From DATHXC01 sp041662005 (lineage in GTDB: Bacteria; Pseudomonadota; Gammaproteobacteria; Burkholderiales; Methylophilaceae): DNA of 52,432 bases. Location of the stretch: positions 1-52,432 of the forward strand of contig JBAZTJ010000002.1 in assembly GCA_041662005.1 (NCBI GenBank), in the 5' to 3' direction. Position 1 is the first letter of the stretch. The number at the start of each line of letters is the position of its first letter. This document shows positions 32,954 to 41,158 of this stretch, piece by piece. Made by a program: the position numbers and the translations under genes. The notes below the pieces were generated by a model. It saw nothing but the letters and a program-made list of their open reading frames with translations. It did no database searches and was not told the DNA's origin.

Positions 32954-34084
32954 TCACTCTTTTGGGCTGCTATTGTTTACCCAATACCAGATTACAGCAT
33001 CTAACTCGGCAAGATTCTTCGCCTCGTAAGTAGGATTTTGATGCAACGCCAGCCGTAACTTGATAGCCAAATCAATATATTTTCCACCTTCAGTAAGTCC
33101 TCTCGCAGGACGCAATTTTTGTCTCCGTAACCATTCTTTAACTGGTTTATTAAGAATTGGATATGAATCTGGAAAATAATGGCAGAGTATTTCCGACAAA
33201 AAGGCTTTACGGCTACTTACGCCTTCATCTTTCAATCGGTCCATCTCCCTCGCTACGATATCATCTCTTTCATTGGGTGCTGCTTTTGTTATAGCGATAA
33301 ATGCATTTGAGAGTGACTCTAATCCGTGACCAGCCTTTGACCGTTCCCACCCTTTTCCTTGGAACCTGGAGCGATGATTTGACCATGTAGCGTCTAGCGC
33401 ATCATAGAATTGATCGTCACTAATCTTATTGGATGCACGTTCTGTGAATGCTTTAAGCAAAGGCTTTCGAATTTCTTCAAAAGCAATGATTTGTTCTCTA
33501 CGTTCTGCGAGGACTTTTGAATTGGGTGTTTTTGGCAATTTGTAATTATTACCATTATTCTTATCGCCAGGTTTACGACTTGTAAGTTTTGCCTCTTTAT
33601 ATTTTTTCTCGAGCCAGTCTCCAGAAACTAGATCTGATTGTTTCTCGATTTTATTGATCCACTCCTCGGCTTTTGCAAATTCGCTTTGAGATAAAGATGA
33701 ATAAGCGTTAGCTTCATAATTTGATTTAAACGCTGCATTAGTGAGATTCGATGACCCAACGATACAGTGGTATTTGTCCTGAGAATCCTGCCAAAAAACT
33801 GCTTTAGGGTGAAAGCCTGAAATAGAATCTGCAACTAAGAAGTTTTGCATTAAGTTATTGGGAAGCCATTTGAGCACCGCATAACAAGCGGCTTTTCTGG
33901 TGATACCAAAATCTCGCCCTATAATAAATCTAAAAACTTTGCAGTCGCTGTTAATAACTAATGAGGTATCCCATTCGGTTAAATATGCTGACACTATGTA
34001 AATTTTGACGGCACTTTTAAAAGCTTCAGAATAGTGTGCCAGGAGTGTGTTCTGGGATTCATCAGGGAGCAGTATTAGTTTCAT
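32954..34084 (-). CDS. Phospholipase D-family nuclease-like protein
   Basis: About 376 residues from ATG 34084, which has AAGGGG upstream; the computed longest frame starts 28 codons earlier. A single PLD motif is visible: FHPKAVFWQD...CIVGSSNLTNAAF (His, Lys, then GSSN), preceded by IYIVSAYLTEWDTSLV as in N-terminal PLD strands. One HKD per chain means it would work as a dimer, as in Nuc and BfiI. The C-terminal ~200 residues are helical (LKAFTERASNKISDDQFYDA; HGLESLSNAFIAITKA) and not assigned. Nuclease or restriction activity is likely. It is the last gene inside the island end. Confidence 0.65.
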   Translation of the reverse strand: MKLILLPDESQNTLLAHYSEAFKSAVKIYIVSAYLTEWDTSLVINSDCKVFRFIIGRDFGITRKAACYAVLKWLPNNLMQNFLVADSISGFHPKAVFWQDSQDKYHCIVGSSNLTNAAFKSNYEANAYSSLSQSEFAKAEEWINKIEKQSDLVSGDWLEKKYKEAKLTSRKPGDKNNGNNYKLPKTPNSKVLAERREQIIAFEEIRKPLLKAFTERASNKISDDQFYDALDATWSNHRSRFQGKGWERSKAGHGLESLSNAFIAITKAAPNERDDIVAREMDRLKDEGVSSRKAFLSEILCHYFPDSYPILNKPVKEWLRRQKLRPARGLTEGGKYIDLAIKLRLALHQNPTYEAKNLAELDAVIWYWVNNSSPKE

Positions 34085-34310
34085 TTTATCAATCCCCTTA
34101 GGTTTAGATGACCTTTCACTAATCACGAATTTATACAATCCTACAATCGGCTCCGCCTCCTGCATCATTCAATACAGAAATCTTGACCATATAAATCACG
34201 AAGTATTTATATAAAATATTGATAGCTTGTATTAGTTAATAGAAATACCAAATATTCTACTAATAAACAATATATTAAGATAATTTTAACTAATTACTTT
34301 CTCATTTATT

Positions 34311-34365
34311 GATGTTATATTCTCAAATAATTATGTTATTCTAAAATATTAATGTTTATATCACA
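34311..34365. mobile_element. Putative right end of a Tn7-like island inserted in comM
   Basis: Immediately outside the truncated comM the DNA becomes very AT-rich and holds three similar sites with ATGTTATATTCT-, ATGTTATTCT- and ATGTTTATATCA-like cores starting at 34312, 34333 and 34352 (21 and 19 bases apart), like the ~20-bp transposase-binding repeats of Tn7-like ends. The tip reads TATATCACA, that is TGTGATATA inward, agreeing with TGT...ACA termini. comM is a known attachment site of Tn7-like/Tn6022-type islands. The transposase genes and the other end are not in this window. Confidence 0.5.
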
Positions 34366-35260
34366 GGGAGATTTCACCAGGCCGTGGAACACTACCGCCA
34401 CCAACAAGCGCCACGCCTGAAGCGGTATGGTGAGGTGACCGGAAAGGCCTGCGCCGCCATAATTCCGTACGGTAACTACCATTAATGGATTGGATGGCTG
34501 CCGACTGTAGCGCCTCCTGCTCGGTCATCGCTGGCAGTATCCCTGGGAACCGGCTTGCCAGCATGGATTTTCCTGTCCCCGGCGGGCCTGACATCAGTAT
34601 GCTGTGGCCGCCAGCAGCGGCTATCTCCAGTGCACGCTTGGGTAGCGACTGCCCTTTGACCTCATTAAAGTCCGGGTATTCAAGCTGCGCATCATCCTTA
34701 CTCGCAGCGTAAGGAGTTAAATTGGTGTGGCCAGACAAATGTGCGCATACCTCAAGCAGTGAGGTTGCAGGCAGTATCACCACATTGCTGACTAGCGCTG
34801 CTTCTGCTGCACTATGAAGAGGTAATATGAATGAACGCGGCTTGTCTTGAGGATTACCCTGAATGTCGCGTGCCATGCATACGGCCATTGCCAGGGCACC
34901 TCGAATCGGCCGCAATTCGCCTGTAAGTGCCAGCTCACCGGCGATCTCATACTGATTGAGGGGTTCAAGAGGAATTTGCCCCGATGCCGCCAATATACCT
35001 AAGGCGATGGGCAAATCATAACGACCACTTTCTTTGGGTAAATCCGCAGGTGCCAGATTTACTGTAATACGACGAGAAGGAAATTCAAATTGCGCAGTCA
35101 GCAACGCCGCACGCACGCGATCTTTACTTTCTTTTACTTCAGCCTCTGGCAAACCAACGATAGTAAAGCTGGGCAGCCCATTGGCTAGATGCACCTCAAC
35201 AACAACCTCCGGTGCATCCATGCCAGATAACGCGCGACTTTTAAGGACCGCTAGGCTCAT
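34366..35260 (-). pseudogene. comM: ComM (YifB) Mg-chelatase-like ATPase, interrupted after about 298 codons
   Basis: ComM is a hexameric helicase that drives branch migration during natural transformation, about 500 residues. The N-terminal half is intact: MSLAVLKSRALSGMDAPEVV, the Lon-like domain, and the Walker A GPPGTGKSM. Also intact are RPFRSPHHTASGVALVGGG and PRPGEISL. There the frame stops in foreign AT-rich DNA (TGA at 34361-34363), where families continue AHNGVLFLDELPEF, the Walker B region. The missing half is not found downstream in the window. Loss should reduce recombination of transforming DNA. The gene lies 9 bases after ubiK. Confidence 0.92.
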
Positions 35261-35269
35261 TGTATCGGC

Positions 35270-35539
35270 TTAACTGTTGTTTTTTTGCAACACAGCTGTC
35301 TGATTTACAACTTTCCCCTCAAGTTCATCCAACCTGTGCTGCATAGCCTCCAGCTTTTGCCTTGTAAGCCGCAACAAATCGGCCTGCACATCAAATTCAT
35401 CACGAGAAACAAGCTCCAACTTGGTGAACGCGCCCTGCAATAGTGCATGAACATTCTTCTCAAGATCCTCAACTGGACCTGATTTTGCTATATCTTTGAT
35501 TTTATTTGATAAATCTTCAAAGAATTTGATATTTCTCAT
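35270..35539 (-). CDS. ubiK: UbiK-family ubiquinone accessory factor (YqiC/BMFP)
   Basis: 89 residues from ATG 35539 (MRNIKFFEDLSNKIKDIAKS), which has AGGAGA at good distance; the upstream frame to 35560 is unsupported. A C-terminal coiled coil (RLTRQKLEAMQHRLDELEGK) is typical of the BMFP/UbiK family. UbiK helps UbiJ and the aerobic ubiquinone hydroxylase complex. The ubiK-comM pair is common in Betaproteobacteria, which supports the view that this is backbone. Confidence 0.82.
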   Translation of the reverse strand: MRNIKFFEDLSNKIKDIAKSGPVEDLEKNVHALLQGAFTKLELVSRDEFDVQADLLRLTRQKLEAMQHRLDELEGKVVNQTAVLQKNNS

Positions 35540-35601
35540 ACTTTTCTCCTGACAATTCAATTCAGTCTAGCAGGTTTTCAGTGCACCATGCCACCACAAA
35601 A

Positions 35602-35618
35602 TGCACTACAAAAGTGCC
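35602..35618 (+). promoter_or_regulatory. NtrC-binding site upstream of torF
   Basis: TGCAC-TACAAAA-GTGCC matches the NtrC consensus TGCAC-N7-GTGCA with one mismatch. A second weaker half-site (TGCACC) lies just upstream at 35582-35587. It is 111 bases upstream of the -24 GG of the sigma-54 promoter, a usual enhancer distance. Confidence 0.7.
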
Positions 35619-35711
35619 TTATAAATTAGTAAACAACGGGATAATTCCATTGTTTCATATTAAAGTTTATTTTAGTATCGTAACTCGATGTTTTTAGTTG
35701 TTTTGTTCTTT

Positions 35712-35727
35712 TGGCATGAGTGTTGCT
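35712..35727 (+). promoter_or_regulatory. Sigma-54 promoter of torF-glnK-amtB
   Basis: TGGCATGAGTGTTGCT has the exact GG-N10-GC spacing and matches TGGCAC-N5-TTGCT. It is 56 bases before the torF ATG, giving a short leader of about 45 bases. Confidence 0.85.
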
Positions 35728-35782
35728 TACAATTTGTTGCTAGATTTAGTTCGTTTTATTTTTTCACCTGAAAGGAAACACA

Positions 35783-36565
35783 ATGCGTAAATCGCTATTA
35801 ATGATCGCTGTACTTGGTGCTATTTCTGCATCATCAACAGTTTTCGCAGAAGAGGCGGCCCCTGCCGCTGAGACCCCTGCATACACCCTGACATATAACG
35901 TTGGTCTTTACAGTAGCTATCAGTTCCGTGGTTTAACACAAACTGGCGGCCGTCCTGCACTGCAAGGCGGTGTTGATTGGACTCACTCCAGCGGGTTCTT
36001 CCTTGGCGCTTGGGCATCAAATGTTTCCTGGTTGCAAGATGCTAAAGCCTATGAAAGATCCAGCTTGGAAGTTGATCTTTATGGTGGCTATCGCAACACT
36101 ATCCCCGGCACTGAAATCGGCTACGATTTAACATTGCTTCAATACCTCTACCCTGGTGACAGACAACCTGGCTTCGCAAGTGCAAACACACTTGAGGGTG
36201 CAGTTGGCTTGACCTACAAATGGTTTGGCGCTAAGTACTGGTACATCTTCACTAATGGCGCTTACGGCCTGAGAGATGCTCGCGGTACAGACTACATTGA
36301 CTTGAATGCCAATATCCCAATCATGGAAACTGGCATTACACTGAATCTGCACGTTGGTCGTCAAGAGTTTGAATATGACCCAGCAGGATCTGACGTTGCT
36401 TCTTACAACGACTACAAGATTGGCGCTACCAAAACTTGGGCGAATGGCGTAGCGTTGGGTGGTTACTACACTGACACCAATGCTAAGAAATCTTTCTACA
36501 CTGATGCATCTGGCCAGTACCTTGGTTCTGACCGTGTAACTGTGTTCGTTTCAAAAACGTTCTAA
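35783..36565 (+). CDS. TorF family putative outer-membrane porin
   Basis: 260 residues with signal peptide (ending VFAEEAAP) and a beta-barrel protein starting TYNVGLYSSYQFRGLTQTGG, the mark of TorF (TIGR02001), ending in Phe (VFVSKTF) as outer-membrane proteins do. In many Betaproteobacteria torF precedes glnK-amtB, consistent with uptake of nitrogen sources across the outer membrane under limitation. AAAGGAAA ribosome site. Driven by the NtrC/sigma-54 promoter above. Confidence 0.85.
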   Translation: MRKSLLMIAVLGAISASSTVFAEEAAPAAETPAYTLTYNVGLYSSYQFRGLTQTGGRPALQGGVDWTHSSGFFLGAWASNVSWLQDAKAYERSSLEVDLYGGYRNTIPGTEIGYDLTLLQYLYPGDRQPGFASANTLEGAVGLTYKWFGAKYWYIFTNGAYGLRDARGTDYIDLNANIPIMETGITLNLHVGRQEFEYDPAGSDVASYNDYKIGATKTWANGVALGGYYTDTNAKKSFYTDASGQYLGSDRVTVFVSKTF

Positions 36566-36598
36566 TCCGTAATATCGCAATTCTGTAGTCCGCAATCC

Positions 36599-36631
36599 CC
36601 AGCAGGCCAGACAAGCAACCTGGCCTGCTGG
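36599..36631. terminator. Strong hairpin between torF and glnK
   Basis: Perfect 12-bp inverted repeat CCAGCAGGCCAG / CTGGCCTGCTGG around 9 bases, followed only by TTT. It is probably a partial terminator or mRNA stabiliser giving more torF than glnK-amtB message. Confidence 0.6.
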
Positions 36632-36659
36632 TTTAACATCACTCATCAGGAGACAAAGC

Positions 36660-36998
36660 ATGAAATTCGTATCCGCGATTATCAAGCCATTTAAGCTTGA
36701 CGAGGTGCGCGAAGCTCTTTCCGCCATCGGCGTGCAAGGGATTACCGTTACCGAAGTTAAAGGTTTTGGCCGTCAAAAAGGACACACGGAACTGTACCGG
36801 GGCGCTGAATATGTCGTCGACTTTCTACCCAAAGTGAAGCTGGAAGTCGCCATTAAAGATGACATGCTCGACCAAGTGATCGAAGTAATTGAAAAATCGG
36901 CCACCACTGGCAAGATCGGTGACGGTAAGATTTTCGTCTTCAACCTCGAACAAGTCTATCGCATACGCACCGGTGAAACCGGTCCTGACGCGCTCTAA
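36660..36998 (+). CDS. glnK: PII nitrogen regulatory protein
   Basis: 112 residues, the full PII length, with T-loop RQKGHTELYRGAEYVVDFLP including the uridylylation Tyr51, and the C-terminal signature GKIGDGKIFVFNLEQVYRIRTGE. It binds ATP/ADP and 2-oxoglutarate and, when unmodified, blocks AmtB. Pairing with amtB 11 bases downstream supports GlnK rather than GlnB. CAGGAGA ribosome site. Confidence 0.95.
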   Translation: MKFVSAIIKPFKLDEVREALSAIGVQGITVTEVKGFGRQKGHTELYRGAEYVVDFLPKVKLEVAIKDDMLDQVIEVIEKSATTGKIGDGKIFVFNLEQVYRIRTGETGPDAL

Positions 36999-37009
36999 GG
37001 GGATAAAAC

Positions 37010-38440
37010 ATGAAAAAATTTCTATCTACAATTACTCTGGCCTGTGCATTGGGCTTGGGTATTTTTGGTGCCAGCAGCCTGAGCTTTGCAGATGATGCAA
37101 TGCCAGCAGCTGAAGCACCCGCAACAACTGAAGCAGCACCTGCTGCCGAAGCCGCACCTGCCTCAGAAACTGCTGCACCTGCCGAAGCCGCCGCTGCGGA
37201 ACCTGCAAAAATTGATACCGGCAGCACTGCCTGGATGATCACCGCGACCGTGCTTGTCATCATGATGGCGGTTCCCGGCCTGGCATTGTTTTACGGCGGT
37301 TTGGTTCGCACTAAAAACATGCTTTCTGTTGCTATGCAGGTTTTTGTTGCCTTCTCCCTTATCTCTGTTTTATGGGCAGTGTATGGCTACAGCCTTGCAT
37401 TTTCAGAAGGAAACATGTTCATAGGAGGATTAAGCAAAGCGTTCCTCTCTGGGGTTACTCCTGACAGCATCAGTGGTGTGATTCCTGAGTATGTATTTAT
37501 TACATTCCAGCTGACTTTTGCCGCAATTACTCCTGCACTGATTATTGGTGGATTCTCAGAACGCACCAAGTTCCCTGCGGTATTGCTGTTCCTGGCATTA
37601 TGGGTAACCTTTGTTTACATCCCTATCGCCCACATGGTTTGGGGCGGCGGTCTATTGAGTGACGCAGGTCCATTGTTTAATGGTCATGGTGCTAAAGACT
37701 TTGCCGGCGGTACTGTTGTGCATATCAATGCCGGTATTGCAGCACTGGTAGGTGCTCTGGTCATTGGCAAGCGCATCGGCTACGGAAAAGAAGCTATGCC
37801 TCCACATAACCTGGTGTCAACAATGATAGGCGCCTCTTTACTGTGGGTAGGTTGGTTCGGCTTCAACGTTGGTAGTGAGCTGGCTGTTGATGGCGTTGCC
37901 GCTCTGGTTCTGATCAATACGCAATTGGCTACTGCAGCTGCTGTTGTGGGCTGGATTTTGGCTGAATGGCTGTTCAAGGGCAAACCTAGCATGCTAGGTG
38001 CGGCTTCCGGTGCTATTGCTGGCTTGGTTGCAATCACTCCTGCTTGCGGCTTCATCGGCCCTATGGGTTCCATCATCCTAGGCTTCCTTGCTAGCTTCCT
38101 GAGCCTGTGGGCAGTTACCAAGCTGAAAAATGCTTTAGGTTATGATGACTCATTAGATGTGTTCGGCGTGCATGGTTTAGCTGGTATTCTGGGTGCAATC
38201 GCCACTGGTGTGTTGATGGCACCACAATTCGGCGGTGTTGGCTATCCAGAAGGCGTTACCTTAAGTCAACAAGTTACCACACAGGCAATTGCAGTTGGTA
38301 TCACAGTCTTATGGACTGGCGTTATCAGCTACATCCTGTTCAAGATTGTTGACATGGTTGTCGGTCTGCGCGCAAGTGAAGAAAGTGAACGTGAGGGCCT
38401 GGACACCACTGAACATGGTGAACGTGCTTACCACTTCTAA
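37010..38440 (+). CDS. amtB: Ammonium transporter AmtB
   Basis: 476 residues: signal peptide (to SFADD), an unusual ~45-residue Ala/Pro/Glu-rich periplasmic segment (APAAEAAPASETAAPAEAAA), then 11 membrane helices of the Amt/Rh family with DFAGGTVVHINAGIAALVGA (first pore His) and DVFGVHGLAGILGAIATG (second pore His). The trimeric channel takes up ammonium under nitrogen limitation, regulated by GlnK. The last gene before a terminator. Confidence 0.95.
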   Translation: MKKFLSTITLACALGLGIFGASSLSFADDAMPAAEAPATTEAAPAAEAAPASETAAPAEAAAAEPAKIDTGSTAWMITATVLVIMMAVPGLALFYGGLVRTKNMLSVAMQVFVAFSLISVLWAVYGYSLAFSEGNMFIGGLSKAFLSGVTPDSISGVIPEYVFITFQLTFAAITPALIIGGFSERTKFPAVLLFLALWVTFVYIPIAHMVWGGGLLSDAGPLFNGHGAKDFAGGTVVHINAGIAALVGALVIGKRIGYGKEAMPPHNLVSTMIGASLLWVGWFGFNVGSELAVDGVAALVLINTQLATAAAVVGWILAEWLFKGKPSMLGAASGAIAGLVAITPACGFIGPMGSIILGFLASFLSLWAVTKLKNALGYDDSLDVFGVHGLAGILGAIATGVLMAPQFGGVGYPEGVTLSQQVTTQAIAVGITVLWTGVISYILFKIVDMVVGLRASEESEREGLDTTEHGERAYHF

Positions 38441-38483
38441 GTCAAGATAGTTAATCTGGCGGTAATCAAGCCGGAAATTAAAA

Positions 38484-38511
38484 AGCGGGCATGAAAGTGT
38501 CCGCTTTTTTT
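38484..38511 (+). terminator. Terminator of torF-glnK-amtB
   Basis: AGCGGGCA / TGTCCGCT stem (one wobble) followed by T7, 44 bases after the amtB stop. Confidence 0.85.
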
Positions 38512-38566
38512 ATTTGTGAGGAGACCAATGTACCGTAAGGCCTCAAACTCAAATCCATGAGCATCT

Positions 38567-38583
38567 CGCACAAGTAAAGTGCA
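38567..38583 (+). promoter_or_regulatory. NtrC-like site upstream of an orphan sigma-54 promoter
   Basis: CGCAC-AAGTAAA-GTGCA matches TGCAC-N7-GTGCA with one mismatch. A second half-site TGCAC is at 38588-38592. The site starts 110 bases upstream of the -24 GG, almost the same geometry as at torF (111). Confidence 0.6.
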
Positions 38584-38675
38584 GCCGTGCACCAGTTGTT
38601 TCGGCCTGTTAATTACCAGTCATACCTATAAACTGAAATTACCTTTAAAACATGAACTTAAAATATTTTAGAAGC

Positions 38676-38691
38676 TGGCATAACTATTGCT
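38676..38691 (+). promoter_or_regulatory. Orphan sigma-54 promoter between amtB and gshA
   Basis: TGGCATAACTATTGCT has GG-N10-GC spacing and the TGGCA and TTGCT cores. Expected transcription start is near 38701. No gene follows before the terminator at 38780. Confidence 0.75.
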
Positions 38692-38700
38692 AATGTTATA

Positions 38701-38803
38701 GCAGGCAATAATCTGATCTTCAGTCGAAAGACACGGAACATGTTACTGCTCGGTTCCCATGCATTATCTCCTCCTCTTAGGACGCGCCTGCGTCCTTTTT
38801 TTT
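38701..38803 (+). ncRNA. Candidate nitrogen-regulated small RNA
   Basis: From the predicted sigma-54 start to the terminator is about 100 nt without a plausible reading frame (an ATG at 38740 has no stop before the terminator). Predicted structure: small stem CTGA/TCAG, stem GGAAC/GTTCC (38734-38756), a single-stranded CU-rich stretch TCTCCTCCTC (about 38767-38776) complementary to Shine-Dalgarno sequences, then terminator GGACGC-GCCT-GCGTCC-T8. This is the architecture of Hfq-type antisense regulators. Start site and expression are inferred. The stretch 38804-38921 shows nothing further. Confidence 0.6.
38780..38803 (+). terminator. Terminator of the candidate small RNA
   Basis: Perfect 6-bp GC-rich stem GGACGC / GCGTCC with a 4-base loop, followed by eight T. 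Too far from amtB (340 bases, after its own terminator) to belong to it. Confidence 0.9.
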
Positions 38804-38921
38804 GCCTGGCATTTATTCATTCCTGGTATCGCCTTTATTTTCCCGTTTCATAACAACTAAGCTAAAATCGCATGCAGCCACTTCTTAATTCATTGACTCA
38901 ATAAATTTTACAAAAAAAACT

Positions 38922-40199
38922 ATGGTTCCTCACCTGACTACCGCATTAAATGGCCCGCTGCTTTCACTAGAAAAGTGCATGCTAGCCGCCATGCCCAATG
39001 TCGAGCATTGGTTTCGCACAAAATGGCTGGAACACGGAGCACCGTTCTATGCTTCTGTAGACTTGCGAAATTCGGGTTTCAAATTAGCGCCTGTGGACAC
39101 TAATTTGTTCCCAGGCGGGTTCAACAACCTCAATCCAGCCTTTATGCCACTGTGTGTACAGGCAACGATGACGGCCATAGAAAAAATCTGCCCTGAAGCA
39201 AGAAGGCTGCTGGTTATTCCAGAAAATCATACGCGCAACACTTACTACCTGCGCAATGTGGGCGCATTGGTCAACATCCTGCGCCAGGCGGGGCTGGAAG
39301 TGCGCATAGGAAGTATTTCTCCGGAAATTACCACTCCCACTTCTTTAGAAACACACGATGGTCACAGCATATTGCTTGAGCCGGTGCAGCGTGTTGGTAA
39401 CCGCCTGGTAGTGGATAATTTCGATAGCTGTGCCATCCTGCTCAACAATGACCTTTCTGGCGGAGTACCAGATATCCTGAAAAACCTGGAGCAGGATCTT
39501 ATTCCCCCATTGCATGCCGGGTGGGCAACACGTAGAAAGTCCCAGCACTTTGCTGCCTACAATCAAGTTGCTCGTGAGTTTTCAGCGCTAATAGGCATTG
39601 ATGAATGGTTGCTGAACCCATACTTTGATGCTGCCAGCGGTATAGATTTTCATGCGCGAGTGGGGGAAGAAGAGCTGGCCTCTAAGGTGGAAACCTTATT
39701 AGCCAAAATCAAGATCAAGTATCAGGAGTATGGCGTCGAGCAAGAACCTTTTGTCATCGTTAAAGCCGATGCAGGCACCTATGGTATGGGCATCATGACG
39801 GTAAAAAGCCCTGATGACGTGCGCGACCTGAATCGAAAACAACGCAACAAAATGGCAGTAGTCAAAGAAGGTTTGCAGGTCAGCGACGTGATTATCCAGG
39901 AAGGGGTATATACCTTCGAAAACATCAACGAAGCGGTAGCAGAGCCTGTGGTCTACATGATGGATCACTTCGTTGTCGGCGGTTTTTACCGCGTGCATAC
40001 CAGCCGCGCCATTGACGAAAACCTCAACGCTCCAGGGATGCACTTTGTCCCACTGGCTTTTGATACGCCATGCTCACTGCCTAACTGTGCGGGCGCACCA
40101 GATGCCGCTCCTAACCGCTTTTATGCCTATGGCGTGGTAGCGCGGCTGGCACTGTTGGCTGCAGCGGTAGAACTGCAGGAAAACGACCCGGATCAATAA
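38922..40199 (+). CDS. gshA: Glutamate-cysteine ligase, Acidithiobacillus type
   Basis: 425 residues. Joins glutamate and cysteine in the first step of glutathione synthesis. The sequence (LRNSGFKLAPVDTNLFPGGF; NHTRNTYYLRNVGAL; FVIVKADAGTYGMGIMTVKS) fits the ATP-grasp-like gshA form first described in Acidithiobacillus ferrooxidans and common in Nitrosomonadales, not the E. coli type. The start ATG follows an A-run with no visible Shine-Dalgarno. gshB follows after 2 bases. Confidence 0.9.
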   Translation: MVPHLTTALNGPLLSLEKCMLAAMPNVEHWFRTKWLEHGAPFYASVDLRNSGFKLAPVDTNLFPGGFNNLNPAFMPLCVQATMTAIEKICPEARRLLVIPENHTRNTYYLRNVGALVNILRQAGLEVRIGSISPEITTPTSLETHDGHSILLEPVQRVGNRLVVDNFDSCAILLNNDLSGGVPDILKNLEQDLIPPLHAGWATRRKSQHFAAYNQVAREFSALIGIDEWLLNPYFDAASGIDFHARVGEEELASKVETLLAKIKIKYQEYGVEQEPFVIVKADAGTYGMGIMTVKSPDDVRDLNRKQRNKMAVVKEGLQVSDVIIQEGVYTFENINEAVAEPVVYMMDHFVVGGFYRVHTSRAIDENLNAPGMHFVPLAFDTPCSLPNCAGAPDAAPNRFYAYGVVARLALLAAAVELQENDPDQ

Positions 40200-40201
40200 T
40201 C

Positions 40202-41158
40202 ATGCGCCTGGCATTCATACTCGACCCGATAGCTAGCCTCAAAAGCTACAAAGACACCAGCATAGCCATCATGCGCGAGGCTGCCAGCCGAGGGCATGAA
40301 TTATTCATCGCGATGCAGGGTGATTTATTCCTGCGTCATGACAAAGTCCATCTGCTTACACAATCGTTTACATTCAGCGAAGGCCAAAGCTGGTATATAT
40401 TGGGCGACCCGACTGAAACAAGACCAGCGGAATTTGATGCCGTGTTGATGCGTAAGGATCCGCCTTTTGATAACGAGTATCTGTATAGCACTTACTTGTT
40501 AGAACTGGCTGCGCAACAGGGTGCAAACATCCTCAACAATCCTGAATCTATCCGCAGCTGGAATGAAAAACTCTCAGTTGCACGTTTTCCCCAGTTTGCA
40601 CCGGACTTTCTGGTAACACGCGATAACCAGCGTATCCGCGACTTTCTGGCTCTGCACGAAGACATCGTAGTCAAGCCTCTAGATGGCATGGGCGGCAGTA
40701 GTATTTTTCGCTTGACCACGCAAGACCCAAATATCAGCGTCATTCTGGAGACCATCACCGAATTTGAGCAACGTACCGTGATGGCACAACGTTACTTGCC
40801 AGCCATCAAGCAAGGCGATAAGCGCATCATCGTGATTAATGGCGAACCATTACCGTATAGCCTGGCACGTATCCCCAAAGCCGGAGAGACTCGCGGCAAC
40901 CTGGCTGCCGGCGGCACAGGCGTTGCACAGCCATTGACCGCTCGCGACCTGGAAATTGCAATCACAGTCGGCAGGGTGTTAAAGCAGCAGGGGCTTTTTC
41001 TGGTAGGGCTGGACGTAATTGGTGAGCACCTTACCGAGATCAATGTCACCAGCCCGACGGGCATGGTAGAAATTGCAACTCAGACAGACTGCAACCCTGC
41101 CAAAGTGTTTATCGATGCACTGGAAATACAAGTGCAAGACGCATGCGTGCCCTCCTAA
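40202..41158 (+). CDS. gshB: Glutathione synthase
   Basis: 318 residues, ATP-grasp enzyme adding glycine to gamma-glutamylcysteine. Marks: MRLAFILDPIASLKSYKDTS at the N-terminus, VLMRKDPPFDNEYLYSTYLL, VKPLDGMGGSSIFRL (the flexible ATP loop), and the C-terminal GLDVIGEHLTEINVTSPTG. Close to gshA and overlapping apbE by 16 bases, so one operon. Confidence 0.95.
   Translation: MRLAFILDPIASLKSYKDTSIAIMREAASRGHELFIAMQGDLFLRHDKVHLLTQSFTFSEGQSWYILGDPTETRPAEFDAVLMRKDPPFDNEYLYSTYLLELAAQQGANILNNPESIRSWNEKLSVARFPQFAPDFLVTRDNQRIRDFLALHEDIVVKPLDGMGGSSIFRLTTQDPNISVILETITEFEQRTVMAQRYLPAIKQGDKRIIVINGEPLPYSLARIPKAGETRGNLAAGGTGVAQPLTARDLEIAITVGRVLKQQGLFLVGLDVIGEHLTEINVTSPTGMVEIATQTDCNPAKVFIDALEIQVQDACVPS

Noticed and set aside
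34361..34365. comM stop as an ordinary nonsense mutation
   Set aside because: Unlike czcB, the sequence beyond the stop has no comM similarity in any frame, so this is an insertion boundary.
25719..34365. CRISPR array or Cas genes, retron, or CBASS
   Set aside because: No direct-repeat array, reverse transcriptase, cyclase or Cas domain was seen; the E1/E2/JAB genes have no CD-NTase partner here, so this is not type II CBASS.
38740..38850. Small peptide starting MLLLGSHALSPP inside the candidate small RNA
   Set aside because: Its frame runs through the terminator without a stop and has no ribosome site.
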